This document shows positions 1 to 9,799 of a DNA stretch of 64,000 nucleotides, piece by piece (within the stretch, counting starts at the first letter, position 1; each line of letters starts with the position of its first letter). This DNA comes from Vigna angularis (taxonomy: Eukaryota > Streptophyta > Magnoliopsida > Fabales > Fabaceae). Location of the stretch: assembly GCF_016808095.1 (NCBI RefSeq), contig NC_068972.1, positions 34,875,029 to 34,939,028 on the forward strand. The letters run 5' to 3'. Below the pieces are notes generated by a model. That model saw nothing but the letters and a program-made list of their open reading frames with translations, was not told the origin of the DNA and did not search any database. The translations under genes and the position numbers were made by a program.

Positions 1-562
1 GCTTTGGGGAAACAAGAAGTTGAATCTGGCAGAGCCGGTTAGACAACTTCTCGTCCTTCCAAAAATACAAAAGAAACAAATAAATGTTCTCATTCAAAAT
101 TCAAGACCATACAGAAACAAAATACTACATATTCAAGATTTAGGATTAGAGAAAAGCAAAGTATAAGAGTGGCTTCCCTTACCTCTATTACATACTTAAT
201 TTCCTCGTTCTCTGAAAACTTACAGAATATCCCCTTTGCAATTTGAAATTCTTCCAACTCTCTTCTCTCAAAATTTTTCTAAGTTCTTTGGTGTAAATTT
301 TCAGCCTCCCCCCTTGTCTATTTATAGCAAAAAAATTTACTATTCATTTTTACTATTCATTTTAACTATTCATTTTTTTATTCATTTTACTATTACAAAA
401 ATAATTTTTTATTTGCAATTTGATGAATTCTGATCCCAAAGCTACGTGGAACACTTATCCTTTCCAAAAATATTTTTTTTTACTATTCACAATTTACTAT
501 TCACTATTTACTCTTTTTTTTAATCTAGTATCGGACTTACAAATATTTTTAAGGATCTTACA
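1..562 (-). mobile_element. Chromovirus LTR, truncated by window edge
   Basis: Reverse complement of the LTR at 7050-7624 and 9800-12646. Read on the minus strand it starts TGTAAGATCC at 562 and shows the same AATAGTAAA-type short repeats, the TATAAATA box (319-326 on the plus strand) and, at 1-80, the AGAAGTTG...CAACTTCT hairpin unit. The rest of the element lies left of the window. It breaks the MULE transposase reading frame that resumes at 563, so it inserted into that gene. Whether it is a solo LTR or part of a full element cannot be seen. Confidence 0.88.
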
Positions 563-2462
563 ACAGGCATGACAGTGAAACAAATCATAGATGAAATACA
601 AAAGTCATATAGTGTTGGAATAAGTCATTGGAAGGCTGGAAGAGCTAAGAGAATTGCAATGGATTGTTTAATGGGTGATGGAGGACGACAATATGCTCGT
701 CTGGTTGACTATGTGGCTGAGTTATTAAGAGTCATGGCTGGGACCTTCAAGATTAAGGTCAATCAACCCGAACCCACCCTGCAACCAAGGTTTGGGTCAT
801 TTTACATGTGTTTAGAGGGCTGTAAGCAGGGGTTTTTTGGTAGTTGCAGACCATTTATTGGTGTAGATGGTTGTCACTTGAAGACAAGTTATGGAGGTCA
901 GTTGTTAGTTGCAGTAGGAAGAGACCCTAATGACCAGTATTTCCCACTAGCTTTTGCTGTGGTAGAAACAGAATGTAAAGACACATGGATGTGGTTTTTG
1001 ACACAGCTGCTTGATGATATTGGAGGCATAGATTGTCAAAGGTGGATCTTTATTTCGGATCAGCAAAAGGTACATTAAAATATGTAGTTTAGTTAGAAAT
1101 TTATTTTGAATATGTAATACTTATTGGTGTATTATGGTTGCAGGGATTAATGTCAGTTTTTGATGATATCTTGAATGGAGTGGAACACAGGCTGTGTTTA
1201 CGCCATTTATACAACAATTACAAGAAAAAATTTGGGGGAGGTTTGCTCATTAGAGACCTCCTGATGGGGGCTGTGAAGGCAACATACTATAAGGAATGAG
1301 AGAAAAAAATGGGTGAGTTAAAAAATCTGAATGTTGATGCCTTTAATTGGTTAATGGGTATACCAACTAAAAGTTGGTGTAAGCATGCTTTTAGTGCTTA
1401 TCCTAGGTGTGATGTGTTGATCAATAACTTGTCAGAATCATTTAATAGTACTATTTTAATGGCAAGGGACAAACCAATAATTTCAATGATGGAATGGATT
1501 AGATCATACATAATGAGTAGGTTTGCAAGCCTTAGAGAAAAAGTTGACTCATATCCTGGTGATGTTATGCCTAAACCGAGGAAAAGATTGGATATGGAGG
1601 TTGAAAAGAGTGGGAATTGGCTTCCGGTATGGGCAGGGGGTTCACAGTTTGAAGTAACTCATGGCTTTACCATGGACAAATTTGTTGTTGATTTAAGTAA
1701 TCACACATGTACTTGTTACTTGTGGGATTTGGTAGGAATACCATGTAGACATGCAGTTGCTGCCATTCATTACAAATCAGAAAACCCAGAAAATTATGTT
1801 CATCCTTACTATAAGAAAGATGCCTATAGAACTTGTTATGCACCAATTATAAGTCCTATCAATGGACAACAACTTTGGCCTACATCTGACTCTCCACAAC
1901 TACTACCTCCCATTTACAAAACACCTCCTGGGAGGCCAAAAAAATTAAGAAGACGAGAAGCTGATGAATATGTCAGCCATGCAAAATTGTCAAAGACCAA
2001 TACTGCTATAAGATGTAGCACTTGCAATGCATATGGACACAATGTAAGGACATGTAAAAAGAGCCATAAAAGCAAGGTAAATCTTCTTGGTAATGTTATT
2101 TACAAGTTCATTTATTTACAACTATTTGTTATCTAACTATCTTACTCCTTTCATAGGACAAAAGGGGGGCTTCTACATCAACACCTGGATCTGCATCAAG
2201 AAGGGCTGCATCTGCATCTACATCAGAAGCTGGAAGGGGGGAATCTGCATCTGCATCACAAGCTCGAAGGGCTACATCAATTGCTGGAAAGGGGGCATCT
2301 GCATCTGCACCACAAGCTGGAAGGAGATCAGCCAGAGATGCAGGGGTTGGGGATGCATCAACATCACAAGCTGGAGGATCTGCAACTATGCGTCAAGGGG
2401 CAAGAAGAGCATCCTCAAGATTGGCTGCACAAATTGTAGGGTCTCAAGGAAGTTGTAATTGA
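563..2462 (+). pseudogene. MuDR-type MULE transposase, broken
   Basis: Three exons: 563-1072, 1143-2074 and 2157-2462. Both introns have GT..AG ends (the first acceptor is TTGCAG, the second TTTCATAG). Exon 1 carries the catalytic-core motif GVDGCHLK and FAVVETECKDTWMWFL. Exon 2 carries EHRLCLRHLY and the SWIM zinc finger CTCYLWDLVGIPCRHA, then a zinc knuckle CSTCNAYGHNVRTC. Exon 3 is a low-complexity Ser/Ala/Gly/Arg tail ending at a TGA. Breaks: the N-terminal DNA-binding part is separated by the LTR insertion before 563, and an in-frame TGA near 1297 sits where the family has a conserved Trp (KE-W-EKKM), as expected from a G-to-A change. The enzyme would cut and paste MULE DNA; this copy cannot make a full protein. 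Confidence 0.9.
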
Positions 2463-3375
2463 AGGATGTAATTTCAGACAATTTGTAGTGGTTGTAGGGT
2501 CTCAAGCAAGTTGTAATTAAAGTAGTGGCTGTAGTGGACCACTTTTTTGTCTTGTAGTGACTGTAACCCTTTAAAGTATGCTGGGACCACTATTTGAACG
2601 ACTTCTTATTAATCAATATGGACCACTTTGCTTTGCTTTTACTTATGCTGTAACTGGTTAAGCTACTGTCTGCTATTAGTCCCTCTACTGTCTGCTTTGC
2701 TTTGCTTTTTTTTATGCTGTAATTGCTTTTAAAGTAATTAAAGTTGTTGTCTGGGATTTTAAAAATTTGAGTGGTTTTAGTCCCTCTGCTGTCTGTAATT
2801 GCTTTGCTTTGCTTTTACTTATGCTGTATGGTTTTAGTCTCTTTGTTGGCTGCTGGAACAAGCTACAATTTGGTGGCAGTTTGTGGTTTTAGTCCCTCTG
2901 CGCATTTGCCATTCTAAACCACCACTTTTGGTGCTAAAGAGCAACTCATACAGTGATATTTTCATCTCGAAGCTTTTAGCCTCTGCTGGCAGTTACTACA
3001 TGTCAAATTTGGTAAAACAAAGTTGCTAAAATCATCACATTAACATTCCAAACTCGTTTCTGCAAAATTCACATTTAAAACCCCCAAATTTTTAGCACTT
3101 TTTCTGATAAGTCTGCATTGTAAAGTTGGTAGTCAAAGAGCATAGTCTGCATTGTAAAATTGGTAGTCAAAGCTGCTAATATTTGCAAACTATATAACAC
3201 AAATGCACATAACACAACCATCAGGGCACAATTGAACTGAACTTCCACATTTTATTCAATTTAAAACTTGCTTGTACATCCACAACACAACCTATCTAAT
3301 TACAATTTACCTTCAACGCAAACAGAATACAAAACATGGCTGTTAATGCCCATGACAATACAAAAAACACCAACT
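2463..3375. other. MULE internal non-coding spacer
   Basis: It contains repeated CTTTGCTTTGCTTTT and GTCCCTCTGCTGTCTG tracts and a duplicated GTCTGCATTGTAAA stretch (about 3110-3170). It probably holds the 3' UTRs of the two convergent genes. A short minus-strand hydrophobic stretch at about 3310-3380, ATG-AAG-TTG-GTG, reads like a C-terminal membrane segment of the GRF protein but is one frame off from its exon 2. Confidence 0.5.
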
Positions 3376-3805
3376 TCATTTTGAAATATTTTTTCTCTCT
3401 TCCTCTAATTTCTTCTTCAACTTGTCCTTCTTCTTCCTTAGATCCAACACCACATTTTCAATACACACTTCAACTTCTTCACTCTTCCTTTGTAAGCTTC
3501 CTTCCATTTCGAAATCTCCTTCATCAACCCATTCAAAGAAGTTACAGCTTGAATTACTCTGCAAATGAAAATTACAAATCACCAATACAATATTCAACAC
3601 AATAAATAAAGCTTTTATTCTCACTTACTGCCCAATTTCTACATCTATAAAATAGTCTCCCTTTGTTCTTCAATGTAGTTGCCTTCAACAACAACAATCT
3701 TTCCCCACAACCACAGTTTTTTGAAGCTAAGTGAGAGGATCCACATGTTTGGGACATTCCAGAACCTATGCTCCTTGGTGTGCAACCTCCTCTATCACCT
3801 TTCAT
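3376..3805 (-). CDS. GRF-type zinc-finger protein carried by the MULE
   Basis: Two exons on the minus strand, 3805-3629 and 3558-3376, about 120 residues. Donor GTAAGTGAG and acceptor TTTGCAG join in phase 0. The join completes a GRF zinc finger: CGCGERLLLL, then TLKNKGRLFYRCRNWA, then after the junction SNSSCNFFEWVDE. The Cys/His-poor C-x-C...C...C-x-F-x-W-x-D pattern is the family signature. The tail is a charged coiled-coil-like stretch rich in Lys and Glu. GRF fingers bind single-stranded nucleic acid in other proteins; the role here is unknown. A hydrophobic segment just downstream is out of frame by one base, so the original protein may have been longer with a membrane anchor. It is convergent with the transposase, and a decayed second copy of the same pairing lies at 14600-16290. 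Whether it is expressed is unknown. Confidence 0.7.
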
Positions 3806-4266
3806 TTCCCTTCAAAAGTGATTAACAAATAAACTCAAGTTCGAAACCCAAACCCTTCAACAAAACCCTATATCCCCAAATCCATCCATCATTTTAAACC
3901 AAAATAGAGACGAATATGAACTTACGTGCCCAACTCCACCAATGCCGAAGAAGGTGATATCCAAGCTTCAACCTTGACTTCGTCTTTGCTCAAATCCTTC
4001 AGACAACACTTTGCAGTGAAAGTAATAAACCAAACTTTATCAATGTTGGATTAACTTTGCATTTCAGCTGTAACAACACCTGGACAGAGACGTTAGAACA
4101 CGTGGACAAAGACGTTAGACACATCAACACATATTTAACGGTGTTAGTTTTCGAGGACTAAAACTAAAGTTTCGAAAAGATTGAGGACCAAATTGTACCT
4201 TATTTTGAAAGAGGGACAAAAACCAGAAACGACCAATAGTGTAGGGACTAAAAACATATTTAACCC

Positions 4267-6373
4267 TATATTAAATTATATTAAAATATTAAATTAAATT
4301 AAATAATTATTAAATTTTAAATAGAAAACTAAATTTTAAAAGACTTTCGGGTATCAAAACCTGAGGTTAAAAATATTTCTTTTTTATTGGATATCAATAT
4401 TCGATAAAGTTATTTTTTAAATTATTTTTATTTAAAGTTTAATAATTATTAAATTTAATTTAAAATTTTAATATTACTTATAGTATTTTTATATTTTAAT
4501 AATGACTAAAATATGATTTATATTTTTATTAAAAAAGTAAAAAATAAAATAATTAAAATAAAAGTATTAATAATAAAAGAAAACTAAATTTCGAAAAACT
4601 TGCAGATTTTCGCGGTTAAAAATATTTCTTTACCGATATGAATATCCGATAAAGTTATTTTTTAAAATATTGTATTTTATTTAAAGTTTAATAATTATTT
4701 AATTTAATTTAAAATTTTAATGTTATTTATAGTATTTTTATATTTTAATAATTTTTAAAATATGATTTGTATTTTTAGAATTTTTTTTAAAAAAAATTAA
4801 AATTAAAATAATTAAAATAAAAGAATTAACAATAAAAGTAAAACAACAAAAATAAAAATAATAATTTTGAATCAGATTTAGTATATTTAATAAAAACATA
4901 TATATATTAAAGTTAAAAATTGAATTTTTAAAAGTTAGAGATGCAGGTCAAGCACCCTGAACTAAAAGTGTTTAAAAATCTTTTATGAAACTTTTTAAAT
5001 TTTCTACAAATTAAATGCATTTTTAATTAAGGACGAAATTAATATTTTTTTAAAATTTGAAAGTGAGGTTGAAGGTGTAGGGTGAAACACCTTTGGAGAA
5101 ATCCTCCTCTTTGATGAGAATGGTTTAAATATATTTATTTATTTCTTGAAAAATATTTGTTGTTTTTATAATATCAACCTATATGTTTCCACTAAAATCG
5201 TGTTTATCTAAAAATAATAATAACGGTCTAATAAATAATAACATATGGAACAAGTAAGGGTTAAATATGATTTTGATCCCTTAACTTTTAGTGAAATTTG
5301 AAATTAGTCCCTTTTCAAAATTTCTAATTTAGTTCCCAAACTTTAAAAATGTGTGAATTTAGTCCTTTGAACTAAACTTTATTAGGTTTATTTGATGTTT
5401 CAAGTGCGTTTCATGATAGCATTTGAGTTGTTTATACCATTTGACAAATTTTTGCTTCAATGTTAACTGAGAAATGCGTTTGAAACATCAAATAAAGTTA
5501 ATAAAATTTGGTTAAAAGGACTAACTTATTCACACATTTCTAAAGTTTGGGAGACTAAATTAGTCCAAAGTTTTGAAGAGGACTAATTCTAATTTTCACT
5601 AAAAGTTAAGGGATAAAAACATATTTAACCCAAGAAGTAATAATCAATGTTATAATTTATAACATGTGAATATAATCCAAATAAATGTAAGCTTAAACTA
5701 TTTTATAATAATTATAAGACATTTTTAATATATCTTTTGAGTCCGTAGGATCATCACTTTTATTTTTTTAATTAATTCATTTAATATACTTTTTTCTCAT
5801 AAGGAGAAAAGGATTAATAATATATTCTGTTAAAATACATGGTAAGAAGTTGCTTTGATTGTTTAAATTTGTGTTAAATACAAACGAAAATTTAATATTA
5901 ACTTCCCAATACAAACTTTATAATTTATGTCATTATTAGTCTCTTTAATATAAATTGAGTGCATTAATTCCAATAACTAATGCCTTTAAAGAAATACTTT
6001 TTTAAAACAAATATTGAAAGTTTTAAGAAAGAATATTTTCTTCTTCCCACATAAAATTGTTTGTTTTTGAGAATGAATTTAGAGAGTAAATTTGAGGAGA
6101 ATGAACGGTCATAATGGTGTTGTTTAGATTAAGAAAAAAAATAGTAAGAAAGGAAAAAAAATGATGAAAATTTATAAAAATTATTGGTGAAATAAGTTTA
6201 ATAAATTGAAAAGATATATTCTAATAATAAAAATAAGATATTAACATTTTATCTTTAATCATAAAAATAATTTAAAATAAAATGTAATCAGTGTAAATTA
6301 TATTAGAATAAAATATTAGTTATTATTTAAATTGATGATATTATATTAAGATAAAATGAGATTGATAGAATTA
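4267..6373. repeat. Segmental duplication copy A, left part
   Basis: Matches copy B (from about 19430 to 23730, skipping the solo LTR there) at roughly 93-96% by eye. The first 650 bp are two diverged units of about 310 bp, each with an AAACTAAATTTYRAAAA stretch and a GATATYRATATYCGATAAA core in very AT-rich DNA. From about 4920 to 5130 is a less AT-rich block that recurs inverted at about 18640-18750 in copy B. That makes this the right half of a foldback-like element. From 5140 the copies continue through AT-rich unique DNA. No coding sequence was recognised. Confidence 0.8.
5258..5631. mobile_element. MULE-type MITE, 374 bp
   Basis: Ends are GGGTTAAATATGATTTTGAT and its near-perfect inverted complement, with terminal inverted repeats of about 60 bp. 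It is flanked by 9-bp target duplications AACAAGTAA (5249-5257) and AAGAAGTAA (5632-5640), one mismatch. Nine bases is the Mutator size. Copy B of the duplication, near 22950-22965, has a single uninterrupted AAAAAGTAA, which is the empty site. It has no coding capacity. Confidence 0.92.
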
Positions 6374-6714
6374 CACTAGTAAAAAATATGCTTTTAAACT
6401 CGCACAATAGACCTCTTTTTACATCAAACCGCTGTCTATTCAGATACGGTGGCAGTTTCGTAATTAACGAGACCTTATAGGCCTCGGTTCAGACTAGACC
6501 GGTGTCAAAAAGAGCTATCACTTCGGTTGTGAAGGCAACCGGTGCCTAATTATCAGTGTTTGACGCAGTTTCTGACACGGTTAAGAGAAACTCGAGGTCA
6601 AAAAGTTATACAGCATCGGTTAGTAGGAAGGACTGAGGCATAAGCCTCTCCTGCCGCAGACCCGAGGCAAATAAGCCTCTCCTGCCGCACGCACAATAAG
6701 GACCCAAAATTTTC

Positions 6715-7012
6715 CAAGTTGAAGGAAAACCTAGCTCCCTCCTCGCTCTCGCCTCCGCTCGCTCTACCTCCCTCCCTCCCTCCCCTGGCTCTCGCCTCCC
6801 TCCCCTCGCTCTCGCCTCCCGCCCCTCGCTCTCGCCTCCCTTCCCTCGCTCTCGCCTCCCTCCCCTCGCTCTCGCCTCCAAAATCTCCTGCGAGTGCGTC
6901 GCCTCTGGACGAGCAACCGGTGGTCTCGCGTCAATGGTGGCGGCGATGCTAGGTGGTGATGAATGGAGTGTTTTCTGTGCTGGTGTGTCAATGGAGTTTT
7001 TTGGTGAAAAAG
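6715..7012 (+). other. CACTA pyrimidine-rich leader exon
   Basis: A CT-rich stretch containing five tandem 20-bp units of the type TCCCCTCGCTCTCGCCTCCC (6781-6880), followed by a splice-donor-like AAG|GTGAGTGC at 7012/7013. The same position in the related CACTA elements (42900-43214 plus; 31340-31104 minus) also has a CT-rich block ending in a GTAAGTTG donor. This is therefore read as the 5' untranslated leader of the transposase transcript, whose coding exons are deleted here. Open frames over this low-complexity block are not taken as proteins. Confidence 0.55.
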
Positions 7013-7049
7013 GTGAGTGCGATTGGGGTTTGATGTTGATGGTGGTGGT

Positions 7050-7624
7050 TGTAAGATCCTTGAAAATATTTGTAAGTTAAATGCTAAAAAAAAATGATGA
7101 ATAGTAAATTGTGAATAGTAAATTGTGAATAGTAAATTGTGAATAGTAAATTGTGAATAGTAAAAAGTGAATAGTAAAAAAAAAAATAATAATAAATAAT
7201 ATTTGGAAAGGATAAGTGTTCCACGTAGCTTTGAGATCAGAATTCATCAAATTGCAAATAAAAAATTATTTTTGTAATAGTAAAATGAATAAAAAAATGA
7301 ATAGTTAAAATGAATAGTAAAAAATGAATAGTAAATTTTTTTGCTATAAATAGCCAAGGGGGGAAGACTGAAAATTTACACCAAAGAACTTAGAAAATTT
7401 GTGAGAGAAGAGAGTTGGAAGAATTTCTAATTTCAAAGGGGATATTCTGGAAGTTTTCAGAGAGCGAGGAGATTAAGTCTGTAATAGAGGTAACGGAAGC
7501 TAACTTTGAGTATTTCCTCTTGTATTATCTTGAGTCTTGAATATGCTATATTTTGCTTTTGTCTGATCTTAAATCTTGAATTTTATTACTTGTTTCCCCA
7601 AACTTTTTATTTCTTTCCTTACTG
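7050..7624 (+). repeat. 5' LTR, truncated
   Basis: Begins with TG at 7050 and has five AATAGTAAATTGTG-type 14-bp repeats (7095-7170) and TATAAATA at 7345-7352. Within about 7582-7624 it skips one segment relative to the 3' LTR (about 10307-10455). It then ends abruptly at the pol junction after TTTCTTTCCTTAC. Confidence 0.85.
7345..7352 (+). promoter_or_regulatory. LTR TATA box
   Basis: TATAAATA in TTGCTATAAATAGCC, conserved in the 3' LTR (10066-10073) and in the reverse LTR (319-326). It is the likely core promoter of the chromovirus transcript. Confidence 0.6.
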
Positions 7625-9729
7625 AAGTACGAAGTTTTGTAGGATTAGCCGGATATTACCGACGTTTTGTCGAAGGGTTTTCCAAGATTGTAGGTCCTCT
7701 AACTCAGTTAACTCGTAAAGATCAACCATTTCTGTGAACTGACAAGTGCGAAGCCAGTTTTGAAAATATGAAGCAACGACTAACGTCAGCACCAGTATTA
7801 ATCATTCCAGACTCTAGCAAATCTTTTGAGGTGTACTGCGATGCGTCATATCAAGGATTGGGGTGCGTTCTAATGCAAGGAAGGAGACCTGTAGCTTATG
7901 CATCTAGGTAGCTAAAGGCGCATGAGAAGAACTACCCAACGCATGACATAGAACTTGTAGCAGTAGTATTTGCATTAAAGACATGGAGACACTACCTCTA
8001 TGGGGCAAGTTTCCAAGTTTTTAGTGACCATAAGAGTCTAAAGTATTTGTTCGATCAAAAGGAGTTGAACATGCGACAAAGAAGATGGATGGAATATATG
8101 AAGGACTATGACTTTGAGCTTTTATATCACCCAGGAAAAGCCAATGTGGTGGCAGATGCATTGAGTAGGAGACAAGCTCAGATAACAACAATGATGGTGA
8201 AAGAATTAGAACTGTTAGAAAAGTTACGTGATATGAACTTGGGGTTGCAGTTAAACCCAGATCACATATGGTGTAGTCATTTAGTAATCACTAGTGACTT
8301 CTTAGAACAGGTGAAGGTTGAGCAGTCGATGGATCAAGAGTTGCAGCAAAAGATCAGGTTGTTGGACACCGATCAAGCTAAGGAGTTCGTTCTAAGTAAA
8401 GATGGCATACTTCGATTTAAAAACAGAGTGTGTATACCTACAAAGAGTGAATTAAAACATTTAATTTTAGACGAAGGCCATAAAAGTCGTCTTAGCATAC
8501 ATCCAGGTATGACTAAGATGTATAAGGACCTGAAAGAGTCATTTTGGTGGAATGGAATGAAGAGGGATGTGGTCGAGTTTGTAGCAGCCTGCTTGGTGTG
8601 TCAAAAGGCAAAAGTGGAGCATCAAAAACCGGGAGGGATGTTACGACAGTTAGACATTCCTCAATGGAAGTGGGACAGTATCTCGATGGACTTTGTAACA
8701 CATTTACCAAAATCATCAAAAGGTCACGATTCTATCTGGGTTATCATTGATAGACTAACCAAGAGCGCTCACTTTTTGCCCATTAATCAACGTATGTCAC
8801 TAGAAAAGCTGACGGAGTTATACATCGGGGAAGTAGTGAGGTTGCATGGCATACCTACAAGCATTGTGTCAGACAGAGATCCAAGGTTTACTTCAAGGTT
8901 TTGGCAGACGCTACAGAAGGCTCTGGGAACACAATTGAAGATGAGTTTGGCTTATCACCCTCAGACTGATGGTCAAACAGAAAGGACTATTCAGTCTTTG
9001 GAGGATTTGCTGAGAACTTGTGTATTAGATCATCTTGGAAGTTGGAATGAGATACTACCATTAGTAGAATTTACTTACAACAACAGTTATCATTCCAGTA
9101 TTGGTATGCCACCATATGAAGCTTTATATGGAAGAAGATGTAGAACACCGTTGTGTTGGTTTCAAGATGGGGAAGCACTGACAGTGGGACCCGAGCTATT
9201 ACAACAAACCACAGAAAAAATAAAATTAGTCCAAGATCGGATGAAAGCAACTCAAAGTAGACAAAAGTCATATGCCGACAAAAGAAGAAGACCGTTAGAA
9301 TTTGAAGAAGGAGATCATGTATTCTTACGAGTAACACCAACTACAGGAGTCGGGAGAGCTATCAAGATGAGGAAACTGACACCAAAATTTCTCGGACCGT
9401 ATCAAATTCTCAAAAAGATTGGGCCAGTGGCTTATGAGATAGCACTACCACCTCGATTGACAAATTTGCATAACGTTTTTCATGTATCCCAACTGAGGAA
9501 GTATATTCCAGATCCAAAGCATGTGTTAGAAGTTGACGAAATTCAGGTCAAGGAAAATTTAACAATGGAAGTTGGCCCAGTGCGTATACTAGATGTTCAA
9601 ATGAAAAAGTTAAGAGGGAAGGATATTCGCACGGTAAAGGTACTTTGGAATGAAGACACACAGGAAATGACTTGGGAATTGGAAGAATTTATGATAAAGG
9701 AATATCCATATCTCTTTTGTAAGTAATTT
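7625..9729 (+). pseudogene. Chromovirus pol: RT end, RNase H, integrase, degenerate chromodomain
   Basis: One frame runs from the RT C terminus ([10 protein letters not shown]) through RNase H (EVYCDASYQG, then a DHKSLKYL motif and PGKANVVADALSRR) and the integrase zinc finger (H...H, CLVCQKAK). It continues through the integrase core (MDFVTHLP, SDRDPRF, HPQTDGQTER: D, D and E all present) to a C-terminal TWELEE..YPYLF chromodomain-like tail. There are two in-frame stops upstream of 8047: a TGA near 7735 where the family has Trp, and a TAG near 7909 where it has Gln. Both are explicable as C-to-T or G-to-A transitions. Everything before the RT end is deleted. The 559-residue open stretch 8047-9726 is intact but has no natural start. 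Confidence 0.93.
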
Positions 9730-9799
9730 TTTTTTTGTTAAATAGTTTTTGTTCAAATAAATAATTTTCGAGGGCGAAAATAATTGTTGTTGGGGAGAT

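Larger units (their letters stand above)
563..4266 (+). mobile_element. Mutator-like element (MULE), 5' part cut off by LTR insertion
   Basis: Contains the C-terminal two thirds of a MuDR-type transposase, about 900 bp of non-coding DNA with CTTTGCTTTG-type repeats, a convergent GRF zinc-finger gene and a right terminus ending in ACATATTTAACCC at 4266. That terminus, read inward as GGGTTAAATATGT, matches the ends of the two MITEs at 5258 and 58434, so they belong to one MULE terminal family. The left terminus lies beyond the LTR at 1-562, outside the window. Confidence 0.75.

Noticed and set aside
6606..6991. Arg/Glu/Gly-rich and Ser/Pro-rich open frames on both strands
   Set aside because: They arise from the five 20-bp CT-rich repeats in the CACTA leader; all three frames are open on both strands because of low complexity.
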